DNA of 64,000 bases from Diprion similis (taxonomy: Eukaryota > Arthropoda > Insecta > Hymenoptera > Diprionidae): contig NC_060110.1 of assembly GCF_021155765.1 (NCBI RefSeq), forward strand, positions 24,264,001-24,328,000, written 5' to 3'. Below are positions 11,105 through 26,100 of this stretch, piece by piece. The notes below the pieces were generated by a model that searched no databases, was not told the DNA's origin, and saw nothing but the letters and a program-made list of their open reading frames with translations. Both the position numbers and the translations under genes were made by a program. Numbering within the stretch: position 1 is the first letter of the stretch; every line of letters starts with the position of its first letter.

Positions 11105-14100
11105 GTGAGTTGATTCATCCCTTAATTCTGGCCCTTGTAGTTTACCCCACCATTCAAGCGAAATCAAAAACTGTACGGGTCAAACCTTCTAAGGATTTAA
11201 ACCGCAACGATGTTACGTTTATCGCTGGGACTGTCGTTGGCATTATCCTTAACAGGATTCCGATGTAATCGTAAAACAGGGATGGCTATGAAATGTATAC
11301 TGCAGATGTGACCGAGAAAAATTTTTCTCTTGTTCAAACGGTTTCGAAAATAGAATCGTGCATTCATTGAAGACTTTTAGAATCATTCTTCCTAAGTTTG
11401 ATCATATTTTCAAGGAAAAAAATACTTAAATTATCAACAAAAACCGATTTTTAGATACAGATGCTTTATTTCAAATCGATTCAAGGTGGTCGCAACTTGC
11501 AGGACTAGTAGATTCATTCGATTTCACCTCTTCAATGATTGATTTTATTCAGAAAACTATTCTCTGCAATGCCATTGACAATGAGAGACTTTTTTTTTGG
11601 TCACATTGATATCTTCGGATATCTACTTAATTTTAATAGTCTTACAGAACAGAACAGAATAGTGTTAAGCTGAATCACACAGTGAAAGAAAATCTGTTGC
11701 AGTTAATTTGTAAAAATAGTTTCATTCAAAGAAACACTCTATTCTGAATTGAAACCGAACGAATCCACTTGATTTTTTTTCCTGTCCGAGTGATTTGAAA
11801 TTGGATCTCGATATCTGAGCTCTCACTGATAATTTCAGTATCTTTGTTCCTATATTCTTAAAAAAATCTGATGAATGTACTTAGCATGCAGCTACCTCGT
11901 AATAAAATCGAATGAAAAGTATTTATTTTGAACTCACCAACCTGCACCGTATAGATCGAGTCTCTATGAAACATATTTAAATATCATAATCAAAAACACT
12001 CATCGCCAAAACTGAAGGACCGAAATTAATAGAAACTTTAAAAAAAAATGGCATAATCAAACAAATAGGTAGAATTTTTTTTGGTAGCATCATGCTTATG
12101 TCCGACATTTTAATTCTGCGGTGAACAGTAACAGACAAAAATATCTAAATCCAAATTAACTTTAGACGCTATTCAACGCTCAAAGAACTGGTTTCTGGTT
12201 TGTCTGCATGAGACTGCGAGACAGTTTATACATACATGTTGTACGCGTTGTCGGATAGATTTGGAACTCCAGATCATTATAAAGTTGAAAAGTTTGCAGT
12301 GACATCCATTAATTAATGTATCTGTATGAAACACTCTGTGCAGAAAAAAATATCCCTTAGCACGCGTGGAGTAAACGCACACGCACGCGTGTTACCGGAA
12401 AGTTCGTGCAGGATAAATTCGTACTAAAAAATTCACATTGTCTCGCAGCTTTCAGCCGAAGCCTTATCCAGATTCTGAAACACGTTGTACAGTTATAGGA
12501 TTAGTATGTTACGTTTAAAATTCCGAACTGAAAAACAGAAATCAGGTCTGTTTCGAAAATCAGGTTGCAGGTTTCCTCGCTTCTGCTTTTCTTTGTTTTC
12601 TCCATCATAGTTATTTATTCAACTTTCCAATTTTTTTTTCCATAGTAAATTGCTTCTCCCTGCAAATCGAATAAAAACTTTCTTAGTCGCGTGTATATAC
12701 AGGTATATACCACTTACCGATTGACGGAAGACCGTGTTTTCCTTTTCCGTCGTCAATTCCGGGGTGAATATCGATCACGAGGAACTAGCTTGGACGGGTA
12801 AAATGCAACCCTCGTCACAGACAACCGTAAAGGTCAGAACTCCCATACCGAAAAGCGAATTATTTATTACCATTTTTTCACCCACAAAACGAACCAGCGA
12901 CCTGCTTCGACCCGTACCGACGATTTTAACTTTTTACCATGTCAGGTATTAAAATTGACCGAGAAGATAAAAGTCTCTTAAAAATTGCATTTTTTTGAAC
13001 CATGTTTATTTTTTAGTTTAGTTTATTGAAAATTTTTATCATGCTCGTGTCGTAGCGTTCGAAAATCTATGATGCAGAACACAAACTAGATCTCAGCCTA
13101 TGCAAATTAAGAATGACCAAAAATAATCGATTTTCGATTAAAACGTTTATTTTTCACGATTAATCGAGTATAATCTATTATTTTTCAAACTCAATTAATC
13201 GATCGACTCGATTATTTTTCCTTACAATCGTTTTTTCTTCTTTACTCCTAAGAACGATACAATGCAATATCAATTTGTGTTATTAAAGTGTCAATTATTA
13301 TCATTGTCTTACTCATTGAGTATCTATTTGACATAATAATTGAAAGATAAATGAATATTTTCACGTAAAATTGAAAAATATTTTTAATGAAATTATAAAT
13401 TATCAAAACACTTTTTCCCTGTTAAGACTACTCGCTGAAATTTACAAAATAAAACGAAACAATCGATTTATCGATTAATTATTATCGATTCAATCGAGTC
13501 GTGTTCGATTACTATTTTGGACTCGATTTACTCTCAGTTCAGTGGCCATCGCAAATTGAAGGCAGCTCAACTTTAACCTGTCGGTAACGCAGCTCCCGCC
13601 TTTCGAAGCACAAGGCATTTTTCACGCTTTCGAGAGTCAGCCTTATAGACTGCAGGAATGCCAATATCGTCCAATTTCCCACTCCGGTCAGAGCCCGCGA
13701 TTCCTGTCTTACGGATCAGGAACGAACTGACTTTCCTTTATATATATTTTCCCGCCGAGATAGCACGCCTTGTCCCAGTCCTGCAGCGGGATGATTCAAG
13801 GCCAACTTTTTCGCATTCTCTGGGATCCTCGAATTCCAGGCGATTCCAATTTCGATTTCTGAAAATTCTGAGGTGTTTGCGAGCTTTTCTCACTCCTATC
13901 TTTCCACCAGCAAAAACCGTCCGTTCAGCAACATTCTTCCCTGCAAAGTTTCTTACGCTGAGTAATTTGATGAGGTGTAAACTTTTTCTGAATTATTCTT
14001 TAGTTTAATCATCGAATAAAACGAGCTCAACAACCGTAAGCATCAGAGCTTAATAATTTTGGACATTATTATTATAAAACCTTACTTGAAATTATGGTAA

Positions 14101-17100
14101 ATCTAGTTTGTTGTTCGGATTTGTTCAGAATCATTTCAATTGCATATAGTAAGGACATTGTTCAATTCGTGTTCACTGTCATTGGTACAGACGGTAGAGC
14201 TGAAAATTTTCAAGCCGTTTCTCCTCCACTTCGCAACTTTTGTTCTGATTTCCGTCAAAACGATGACGACCGTTCCAATTTTTTACAAATCTTTACCGTA
14301 CGAAGTTGAGAATAAATATAGGTATATTGTTCGAGGGGCTCTTTTTCTCTCTCCGTCCATCGGTATTTTTTGCGGTTAATCTTTTCCACCGTCAACCCTT
14401 CTCAGGCCTTCCTGCATTACAGTCTTTTCGACGAAGGTTTTTATCCTTCCCTTTTCTCGTCAAGCTCCCCGCAGCGCCCGGGGGAAACCTTCACCGGCTG
14501 AGCGTCAGGCGGTTAATTAATTGAGGTTTAGGTTTGGTCGAATGCTGTTAGATCCAGACGTCCATTTCCATGTTCAGCACAAAGCACGGGAATTCTCGGT
14601 GTGTGTGCGCTGCGCTTATCTTTGGAAAAGCTCGAAAAGCGACGATAGTTTTCATCCGGCTAATGATAACGCATGTATTAGGTATACCTATACAGCCTAT
14701 GGCTGAAAGCCATGGATCCTTTCAGCTTTTGACGGTGGTTGCGGAAAAGCGGCAAAGTAAATGACGTCTTTTATTCGCAAATGACACCTAGTCGACGGCG
14801 CTCGCGTCGCTTGACCGAAGCTCTGCAGGCTGCATGCCGTTAATGCTCGTTAACTTCCTCCTCCTCCTCCTCCTCCTCCTCTTCCTCAGCCCCTTCGAGT
14901 CCCCCAACGAGCGTTTATGAAAGCGACGTTTGTCGGACAATAATGCCGGCCACCGGATGTGTACGCGTGCAGGTTGACCCGAGGGGAGAAAATTGAAGGG
15001 GAAGAACCGTCGCACGTGGATGTGCGAAATTCTATGTCCCATATTGTGACGTGGGGCGTTACACGAATGTGTCACTCATAATGGTACAAGCCAAGGTCTC
15101 CAGCGATTTAATTTTGTTTGCTTTTCTTTTTTCCTTTCACTTTTTCTCTTCTCTTATTATCGCCATCTGCAAATTCACGAGCATTATATGTATAGTCCTT
15201 ATTCAATAGCGCAATGGAATTACAATTAAATGTAAACTGTGTTGACGAATTCTCGGGTAGAATATTTTTGCCCTCGTTAAGAATAAACGAGCCTCGAACA
15301 ATGATTCCCATTCGAATGATGGGGTGCTGTTTACTCGAGGGTTGAAATGGTGGAAGTAAAAGCTCGAACGCGGTGTATAATAAGCTCGGATCATGCCGAC
15401 AGGGAGGCGCTTCGTTGTTTGCCAAGAGAGCAGGTTGCGGCTCGATGCACCGTATAACTTTGGGGTGTTGGTGGCGGCGCCATTTCCGTCCCAGTCAGAC
15501 CTCTTCCGGTCGAGCTGTTCCGGTCACGCGTTGTCCTCGCCCATCCGGGCGTAACGTATGTCTGTAGAAACTGCCAGCGACGGTTTTCACCTCGGGGATC
15601 GGCACGAACAATAAATAGGAACGAAGCTCGGTAGGGCCATAAGAGAAACTTGCAGCTCGGAGAAAAGACGTCCCCGTAATCGAGCTGGACGTGGTGATGG
15701 CGGTCAGCTAACCGGCCCAGACGCAGATTAAGTAACGGAGTTTTAGGTGGGCGGGGATACCCTGAAAAATTCTAGCATCAGTAACGTCGGTAATCGATAC
15801 GTTGTTTTCTTTATCATCAGTCGGTAAGGCGTGAAACGCATCTTATTCCAGACAGCGTATGTAAAAAAATAATGAAACTCTATCGGATGGCGATTTTATA
15901 CCGCGAAAATATTTCATATTTTCAACTACAAGACAGGGGGGCCAACTTATTGGAAACGGAGAATAAGATATCAAACTCTTCTGCGTTGAGTGGCGCACCG
16001 AAATTATGTTGTTATCATGTGGTCATCATTCAGTTAACAATAAGAGTTTTCCAAGTCTGCTCGAATCGCGACATATCAGCTGTTCGAAATCAATTTGACC
16101 TAAAAAAAATTGCATCTCACACATAAGCCGCGTTTGACAGCTGAGGCTTCAGGTGGCCAGCCTGCACGAAATAACGAGGAAGCTAACGCATGCGCAGTCG
16201 GACGTTCTATCTGCTCAGTTTCACTTGGTACACGTTTCACTGACTGTTCTTCATGTATCTTAAAAAATTCAATAAACGACACATGTAACGTTACAATGCG
16301 AATAATATGGGTTGTTTTTCACATATCCTACACAAGAAGATAACGAGATATTAACAAGTAAGGTGCGTGAGTCTGCGAAAATCGCGCGCCCGGACCGCAG
16401 GAAGAAGAAGCCGTCCACCACGCACCTTGTTAAGCGAACCGTGGATAATTTATAATCTAGGGTCGCGTCAGGTTTGCCGAACGGAACTTGCTCGGCCCCC
16501 GGGGTGCGAGTGCTCGCCAAAAAACCGCCTCGTCTGCTATGCATCATCTCGTTTGCCGCGGTTGAAGTCCGCTTCTCTGCCCACGTCGTCGAGAGAGCGA
16601 GAGACCTGACTCTGTGTGCTACCGCGAGGATTAAATGAACATGTGTTACTCTATTAATGCGTAAGGACTGACCAGGAAAAAACACTCCGTTTCACTCCCC
16701 TGCATCGCGATATATGCCACCCCTCGCAATCACAAGGGTGACTACACGGCATACATGTGCAGTATAAGATATTTATTACGGCGTGGGTGTTGATTATCAG
16801 CCCCCCCCATTTCATCGGTGTTTTCATAATGGTATATAAACGTCGTTCGTACAACCTTACACATTCCTCTCATGAATCGTATAGTATTGGAAAATGTCGT
16901 CACGACGTCAGAGCCTGGTTGTCGGCGCCATTTTATCACCACATAACCTAAGTGTTTAATTTTAATGGGGGAAAATCGTAATTTTCCGGGTTTCAAATTA
17001 CTCATGACTCATAAATTTATGAAACGTAATCAATAATGTACTTGTTCTAACATCCTAATGCAAAAAAATACGGTCAGCTGTCAATCTGGCTGCATTAGTT

Positions 17101-20100
17101 TGACTTGTTTTCACCAGACGACGCATTGCAAAGTGACAATCTCAACAGGGATCAGGAGATTAGTTGCAGAATGATGGAAAACACTTGAATTCTGTGAACC
17201 AATTAAGTCATATGTATTAGTTTATTGTATTTGTTTTTAGCCTTCCTTTGCATATTTATTCGGAAACTGTTAAACAATAGAATCACGAAATAAATAGTAG
17301 AAGTAATTGCAACTGACGTTATAATCCAGGTGAATTAGGCCGAAGCAACGATCGGGAAACGATTTCTGCATAATTTATTTACGAACATGATGAGTTGTTA
17401 CTTTTCATTAAAATTTTCAAAACCTCCACAGTTTGGCATTGCAAAAAATGTCCGACGATGACAAGGGGACTCACATTATTAATTCCTGAAGAACTTCGAT
17501 TTCTTACCACACCAGAGGCATAATTTCCGGATAAAACTTATCAGATCTTGATTTACGTATCCGTTCAAGCTCCTGTATCTTAATTCTTGAGCCTTGAAAC
17601 TTCTTTGACGGGACTGTACACCTGACAGATCTTTATAATTATCGTCTCGTCACTGCGATCAATCATTCTCCAAAACTTCGGGCCAAGTTTTAACGAGATT
17701 CAACGATTTAATCCTCTTCCAAAGTTTTCGGATCCCGGACAAAACGCACAAAAATTTTTACATAATTTTTACTCCAACTTAAATATCAGTAAAGTATCGC
17801 AACTTTGATACAGTGCGGAGAATTTCCGATGGTTACACAAACCCCAGACTACTTATATACCCAAAAACCAGCCGGAGTACGACAAGCAGTAGTATCACTC
17901 TGTATACATCAGACACAATAAAGCCAAGTCCTGACAGACGTTGAGTCAAACTACTGGCCGGTCCTAACACTGCAATTTTTTCTACTGCGGCATCGTTGGG
18001 CTCATTCACAAGGGACGGCCTAACGTATTTGAACTTTTTCACCGAGACCTTGACCGCGTTCCAGACGGCCAACTTTTCGTATTTCTTTTTTTGTTATTCG
18101 ATAGTCTCTAACGCGTGGTGAAAATTTTGCAAAGAAAGAATTTCCATTACAGTGTTCTAACTGGTCATTATTTTTCTGTAGAAATTTATTTGAAAAAAAA
18201 GGAATTCCGATTAATTTTAATGAAAAATTGATTTGGTATATCAAATTTTTTTTTCTTTCGTTTAGATTCACTCTGTTTAAACTCTGTTTTACGTGTACAT
18301 ATCTATATATGTATAGTATACCTGAATATGTATTGTATAGGTATACGTAGCGGCATAACTATGTCTAGGCTAAGAATGAACTGCTCAAACTCTGGGCATT
18401 AGCCAAAACTTCCTCAGAGGTGTGGCTCAATCGACTTATATCGTTTTCTCATTTGAATAATACAATACCAACTCGAATCGTTTCCGTGCAATTCGTCCGT
18501 AAACGCCTGTCACGACTGATTGTACTCACCGTACGTTTACTTTTACTCATGATAATCTAGGCAATGATATTTCGCGAAAATTTAATAGAATGCAAAAAAA
18601 AGTCACTTGAAGTAAAATGTTTCAGACTCTTCGATATTTTGCTTGAAAAGTGATGCACGAATCATTCGCCAACGTAATTAGTAAACTCCATCATAAAAAA
18701 AATTAGAAAAAAAGACATCAAGTGGAAAAGATAATATAAATTTTAGCTCGAAAATTTTTTCTGAAGTTTGTCGACAGCGTGATTGAGATGCGAGGCCGCG
18801 AGGTTACAGCATCAGCCAAGTTTCCGAACTGGAGCTTTTTTTATTTAAGAAGCGCGCGCCCTAGCTGGGCGCGACTGTCAGCTGCGTCGCGGAACTTTCA
18901 TAAAATTTATGAACTACGCGTACCAGTACTTTATGTACCAGCCACTGCACCTGCCACCCTGCCCTGGGATGTATAACGTGCAGAATTCACCCTACTGAAT
19001 TATGGACCACTCTCTGCACAAGGCAGGCCCCTTAACGGTGAGAATTTGGGGAGGGGGGGGATTTAAGGGATTATGGTAGTCGATTGTTTGAGGGTAAGAT
19101 CATAATTACGAAGCTTCAGTGAAAAAACGTGCTCGTAACAGCCAGCCTCCCTTCTTCCCCTGTCCACACTTAAATTGTAAGACCTTTCACCCCTCCGTTA
19201 ATTCCTGCTGAACGTTTTGCGGGACAAGTACGAAAAAGTTTTGTGTAAAAGCTCGTCAGGTTCATTTGGTCCTTAAGTGTAATTTATTTTAATTGATTCT
19301 TTTCTTTTCTTTTCTTTTCTTTTTTAACCCCTAAACCAACCCCTTGGCCTAATTCCGGATCCAACAGAACTTGTTACTCTGTGGTTGAGAATATATCAGA
19401 TGCATGGCCTGGTTGAAAATAAGGCACAGATTTGGAAAATGGAGAAATCAAAAGGAAGAATTATTAACTGGATTAGGTTCTAAAATATTCGAAACCGTGA
19501 ATCTCGATCGCAATACGTCAGTGGCTGATAATCTGAGATGAGTTACGATATCGAACGCCTTTTGTTAATGCCAGAGTCGATAAATTGTGCAATTTCACTG
19601 AAAAATTACTCTTTTTATTTGTAAATAAGTCCTACACAAATCACCTGATAGGAATTTTAGATGCCAATGTATACATTTTCACATAAAGTTCTTCAAACAC
19701 AATCTGCATTGATTCATTAAACCATAAGAGCAATTTACAGATAATCTATTTACCAATCAAATTGGCTGTAATATATTGAAGTTACATAATACAGCAGAGT
19801 TTTTCTTTCATTATTACTATCAAAGGAAAGAGGGAATAAGAGAGATGCAGTTTCAAAAGGTGTTGATAGCTGAACCCTTTATATGCACATTTATTTCTTT
19901 GTCGTTTCTTTCGGTTGTCCGTACAATTTGTCTTGAGATTAACTCACTACATTGTTTAATCTTTATTTCGTGATTCACTTGTTTCGATATTATTTCAACT
20001 GGATTGTTTTGGTTTCCTTGGTGCATGCGTACAATTGCGCAGCTACGTAAATACTGACTTTTCCCAGCGGTTGTTTTCCATTCAACAGAACTGAGTGGCG

Positions 20101-23100
20101 ACCGAAAATAGCAACTCCTTTACAGTTTCCCATTCTCTTCACGTTGACCGTGTAGCAGTGCGATGAAAGTACAGCATCTCCCAGAGCCGGTGATTCTTGC
20201 AGTATAAGACGAGCGCGATCGATGCGCTTGTAATAACTTCGAGCGTCAAAGCCGCCGGGTTCCACGTTAACCCTCCTCGTTTTTACCGAATGGATGCAAA
20301 CATCTGCTTGGTGAAACGTCGTTTCTCTCGTGCTGCGTAATCTGAATGCTGGGTTAAATTTTCATCTTCGACATTTGAAAATTATACGCACCCGAAGGTA
20401 GGCCTGATGAAAACAACAGCCATTAGTATTATTTCAACAAGTCGTCGGTAAGGAAGGAATTTAAAGTGTCGATATTCGTCGCAAGCTTTGTTCCGTCAAA
20501 TGTACCTAATGAAATCCGTTCCTACTAGTTTGAATCAGTGACCCGGTACGAACCGGATCCAATTTCAAGTGAACCCTTGTCGGAGGAAATACCGAAATTG
20601 TATTGAAGTCTAACGGAGAACTTTTCGGGTGAAACTGGTTTCTGCTATTCGAGTATTTCAGCTGTTGAATCGCATGTGTCGTTTCTGTAAATGATATATG
20701 ATAATATCGTAAGAGTGAAACTGTAGGACCTAAATGATGAATTTATTCGGTACGTGGCCACTATGTAGTTAAAAGAACATGCATCCGAATAAATGCCTGT
20801 GTAGGAAACGGCGAATTTAATTAAGGTGCAGTATTTGCATATAATTTCCAAAAACATTATGCGTTATACGTTTTGCAAATATTTGAATTAAAACCGAACG
20901 TAATAGAACACCATTGGGGTTACTCTCGCGATGCGAAATCAAAATTTGCACTCTCGGTATGTCATTATTCAGATAATATTAGCAGCTCGTGGAGTAAAAT
21001 GTGTAGAATTCCGGAATCAAGGTCGTTGACTTCTCCAACTTCTGCCAACTTGTTCGAACCTGTTTACACAGTGAAAAAATTTTCTGTCAAGTAACGTGAA
21101 ATTCAGGGAGAGAAATTAGCATATAGCGAGGCGTCGAATAACCATCTCTTACTGCGTAAGAATCATGATTCACCTAAAGTATAGAGGAGGTTGGAAATTT
21201 TTGAAAGAATTATAAGGCAGTGTGGCTGTCGTTACGATTATATTCTTAGCGCTGCGCGTATAGTCTCGTCCCGAAGCCTCCAGCGGAGGCCCCGCGAAGA
21301 ACTATAAAACTTTTTCTTACGCCGGCTGACTTTCAGATTTACCCCATAAATCCCAGACCGGCGCCCCATAGCCGACCATTCTCTCCTACGCGCATATATA
21401 TGTGTGTGTGTGTTTGTGTATGTATTTCTTTTTTCCTATTCCTCCGGCTTTTTCCGCAAGCCGGCAACTTTTTACTCTTCGGCACTTGTCACGGTCCGAT
21501 TCTCCGACTCGGCGATACGGGGATTTCTTGGCTTCGTTCCGCCGTTCCGCCATTCAAGGTTCGCCTGCAGGCATGCAACCTCGCCAAAAATGTCTACCCT
21601 ACATATGTACATATACCTTTTACTGCGGGCACCGGAAATCTCGGAGGCTCGATGACTGGGGATAAACTTTTTCGCCGAGGTGTGTGTTTTAAATCTCTTA
21701 TTCCTCGGCGTGCGGCGGAAATCTGGGGAATGGGAAGGTTATACGTTAAGGCAGGTGTGGCGAGGCTGCTGCTGCCACGCCGCACCGCTCGAAACCTCCG
21801 CGCAAGCCTGGCTCAGGCCGTAAAACGGAAGTCGACGCCACGCCGCGTGTACGTCGTAATATTTCATGCCAGCTAGGATATAAAAAGGTGGAATGAAATT
21901 GAAATGCGTAATTTCGTTTCGGCTCGAGTATTTCGAGTCGAGACAATTTTCAACCTCCTTTCTACAAGTAATTCGAGACACGAGAGAGCAGAAAAGACTT
22001 CCGCGAATTACACTTTCCAAGAAAGCAACGCGTTGTTTTTCGCAGCCGCGACTTTCGCGTTAAGGTAAATATGAGTTTCTTCGAAAAATTAGTCGATCCA
22101 GGAAGTAATAAAACCTGGGCCTAGAAAGTTAAGCTCAAGTTAATTGAGTTTAATTGTTTCTTAGCGAATCTCTTCCCTATTACGTATATCAGAGAAATTA
22201 AATACCGGAAATTCGAGTACGGAAAGTTTACTTATTAATTATTTTAACGAGGCCATATTATCTTTCCTCTGTAGGTTTAAAATATGAAATAGTCTAAAAT
22301 GGATTTCGAACGGGTGGGTAATGTGTTTTGAAATAAAGCATAAATTTATTTATGATTATAACCCATAATGACTTTGAATACAATCAATTTTCTTAACTCG
22401 GAACCATAAAAAACAATTAATTTCAGGTAATTTGTGGTGTAAGTACAATTTTTATGGTAGTAAAAAAATACTCTTTTTACGAATAGCAACTAAACCCTCT
22501 CGATTTGAATTTCCGTCGTTTAATTTTTTGTCGCATCTAGAAGAAATTCTCCCAATAAAAATCAGTTCAACTGATTAAAGTTAAAGTTACTAAACACTAA
22601 CATACTTTTTTTGCTGGTTTGATTAATTCTGAAATGAAAGTAATAAACTATGCAGATGAAAGCAATCCAGATTAAAACTGTCACAGAATGATCGAATATA
22701 GAAAACCTGTAAAGTTTTTGTATATACAAAGCATTAAATCCCGAATTAGCGTAAATTCCATTCCAAGAGTTTCCGACAGTGATTAAAAACGTTGGAAGTT
22801 ATTAATTACCAAAAAATATTCGATAATTCAAATGAAAGAGCAACGACAAGGACATTTCTCATTCTCTAATACACGTATATAACCCTAGATTAAAACATTC
22901 CTCACAATTTCCTTGTATATAGATATAATTATCGTGTTCAAGAGGTAAAATTTCTCTTTCGCCTGAAATCTTATTTTCATATCTTCAGTGCAAAAGCCGA
23001 TGAAAATCCAATTAAAAAGTTCGCTCATTCGGAAAATTGACGGGCGATTTTCGTCGGCGTGCGAAGGCGATGAAAAAATCAAAAGCTCTCCCTCTTACCT

Positions 23101-26100
23101 CTACGATCATCTTCCAATTCACTAACGGAAAGTCTAACAAGCCAAGCATCAGGCAGTTGCTCGTGATTTCGTTTGACAATGCGCGGTATGCGCTGCGGGA
23201 CTTCTTGGCCCGTATCTAAATATACCGCGACTCTGAGTCGCGAGTCCACACATTAGCTGGTCCGAAAATGCACGCCGGCATTTTTCGACCTCGATTCACA
23301 GCTGCCAGAATCAGAATCAGAAATCGTCGCCGAAATAGTGCCGCGCCGTTTGAACCAGCAGCCACTGCCCTGCACCGAATTTCTACTTGTAGCGGGCGTT
23401 TTGTCGCTAGCCAAGACTCGAATCTGCAACAGGTGTGGACAAATTGTCGTTTATATTGACTCGCCCCTCCTCGTCTTCCTCGTCTTCTTCTTCTTCCCGG
23501 GAGTTGATTGATTTCAGATCCTCGACGACCTGGTTATTCAATTTTCTTTTTTTTTTTTCTTCTTTTTTTACCTTTTCTTTGTTCCTCCTTTCCAATCAAA
23601 TTTGCGCCTCGAATCAACCGAAGTGAGTATTAAGATCTCTTTGAGACACAAGGGTGGTATGCAAATGAATAAAAAAATTGGACCTTGAACGCAAAACCTG
23701 GCTCCGGAATATCTCGTCCAATGGAAAAATTTTGCGCCATCATAAATTGTGATGGGATTCGCGTAGCGCGTTTAGGAAGAATTCATTGAAGAAGGATAAT
23801 TGTTATATACTGTAAAGTCACGACTTTCAGACGAAATGTGATCTGACGATGAGAAACTTGGAACTATGAAAACGCTGCGTGGCTTGATTTAGAACGGAAT
23901 AAGCATCTGCCAATTTGTAATAACACAGTGTGTACAAAATTGTTGAGATCTTGCAAATGTCGATGAATTAGAGGCCGGAAACTTTTCTGCTGTAGGTGTT
24001 AAACGTCGTCATCTCACACAATTTATGCAAAAAATTTGCGTAAACAATCATCATTTTTTCGGTCGGAATAAGCTGGGCGCATAGCATATATGATGCACGG
24101 TGATACGGTGAGGAAGGTGGAGATTCGAATACGGAGATATTGTAAAATATTCCCAACGGCATATTCCTCGCATCTGCCAACTGCACGTGGAAATTTGAAT
24201 ACTTTATATCCTATACCTTATACCTTATACCTTATGCCAGAGGCATAGAACGTGCTAGAAGAGAAATATTCTTTGGGTCCTTTTGATCCTCCGAAAATTA
24301 GAATCTTATCAGTCTGTGTGGAAAAAGAATTTGTAAGTTTGAGGGGTCAAAATTCTTCCTGAAAAGTTCTTCATTTTGCAAATTTGTTATTATAATGTGT
24401 CGGTAAATGTGAATTTCGTCAAGTCTCGTGGAAGGCTTGACCGAATTGATAATCGTGTCGCGCAGGTGAGAGAATACGATATAGAAAAGTGGCGATAAAA
24501 AGCAGGTACATACGAATATACAGGGGTGACGAGGTCAAACCTGGATTAACTCCTGACGCGATATTGCTTTTAGCTCCAACTCGGCTCGGAGCTTTCACCT
24601 GCACTTTACACAATGGGAAGACGTTTCTTCCTCTCGACGAACGACGAACCTCCGGATTCAACGAATCTTCTTCGCCGCGTTGAAGAAGGTACAGCGAGGG
24701 CCCTTGACTATCGGAAAAACACGATTCCTCTGAAAAGATGGGGATTAAAAAGCAGCCGTCTTGAGGCATCGACGCGATCTTTTCGAGTAGAAAAAAGATG
24801 AGAAAAATCATGCCGTGTATGCTTGTGACATCGTCCAAGATTGGAATCCGCGTTCGAAAATGTCCCAAATTTAGTATCAAAAAGTTATTTTCTGAAAGAA
24901 CTTGGAAAGAATATATATCCTCTCGGTTATCCCTTAATCCATTGCAACTAAGGAAGGAGAAATATTTTTAACTACACGACGAATGAAGAAAGGAAATAAT
25001 ATGCGACAAGGGATGATTTTTAAGATGCTCAGAGCAAAGGGATAATGCAAATAATATATTTTAACTAACACCAAAGAACGTGAAGAAGTAGTGAGTTACA
25101 GGATGAGGTTCATTTGACACAATGATGGGAGATTAGCGATTGCTGAAATCTGAACAAGCTGATGGTGTCACAATGCGAGCACTTTGTGAACAATTGACGA
25201 GAGAATTCAGGATACAGGAACTTAATGCACCCTATAAAAAACCCACTAATGGCGCGAAGTATTACTGCATAGTAATTACAAAAACTAATAGCGTCCACTA
25301 GAGAACCCAGTCATGAGAGCCATAATCCTCCACTCATTATTTTAGATCGACCGCTCTTAGTGGTTTCAGCCACCACTTCTCTCCCGAACTAGTCGCCTTT
25401 GTTCCATTCATAGGAACCCCATTTTCTGACTATACCTATCCTGCGGAGGAAAAATGGTAGACCAATCGAAGCTTGTATATCACCACTCGCTTCCAGACAA
25501 TATCCGCCTGCAGTTTAAGCTTCAGTTCCCTTTGCGAAGGAAGTTGCAGAAAATACCACCCGAAGTCTTTGTCCTTGACCAGTCATCTGCAATCTGCTTG
25601 TGTTGATAACTATAACCGATATTCGGGTAATGGATACTGGAATTGTAGGTCAATGAAGTACGTCACATCATTTGTTTCGTTAACATGTCGACCCGAGTAA
25701 GGACCCTACTCGAAACAATTTATACATTTATTAACACTGTGAAGAACAAAACGGAATATTGAAATGATGATCCAGTTTCAGATCTATATGGACATGACAA
25801 AGGTGATTGTACTAACAATCATGATGTGACGTACTTGATTGACCCACAATTCCAACATCCATTACTCCACTATACCAACGAGGTCAAGACTTCAATATTC
25901 CTGTCCAAGTGTACGACTAACGGTTATAGATAGATTATCCAATTTCACCAACTATATTCATTCGCCTTTGTCGCAGATCAAAAATTATTCACAAACCAGA
26001 TTGTTCTTCTTGTCTGTTTCAGCCGGCGCAGCTACAACTGGACTTACGGGAATGGTTGGCAGTCAGTCTTCGAAGTCTCGTTCGAGTCCGTTTTACGGTT

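Larger units (their letters stand above)
11105..26022 (+). other. Neto intron 1 (14.9 kb)
   Basis: No nested gene is convincing. ORFs of 60-158 codons on both strands lack homology that I can recognise and are treated as chance. The intron holds the repeats listed separately, plus several GC-richer patches (about 16.1-16.6, 21.2-21.9 and 23.2-23.4 kb) that might be regulatory. Confidence 0.6.

Noticed and set aside
21400..21876. 158-codon ORF in Neto intron 1
   Set aside because: Begins in a (TG)n run, other frames are open over the same GC-rich stretch, and no family features are seen.
24419..24880. 153-codon - strand ORF in Neto intron 1
   Set aside because: No recognisable motif, and irregular composition consistent with chance.
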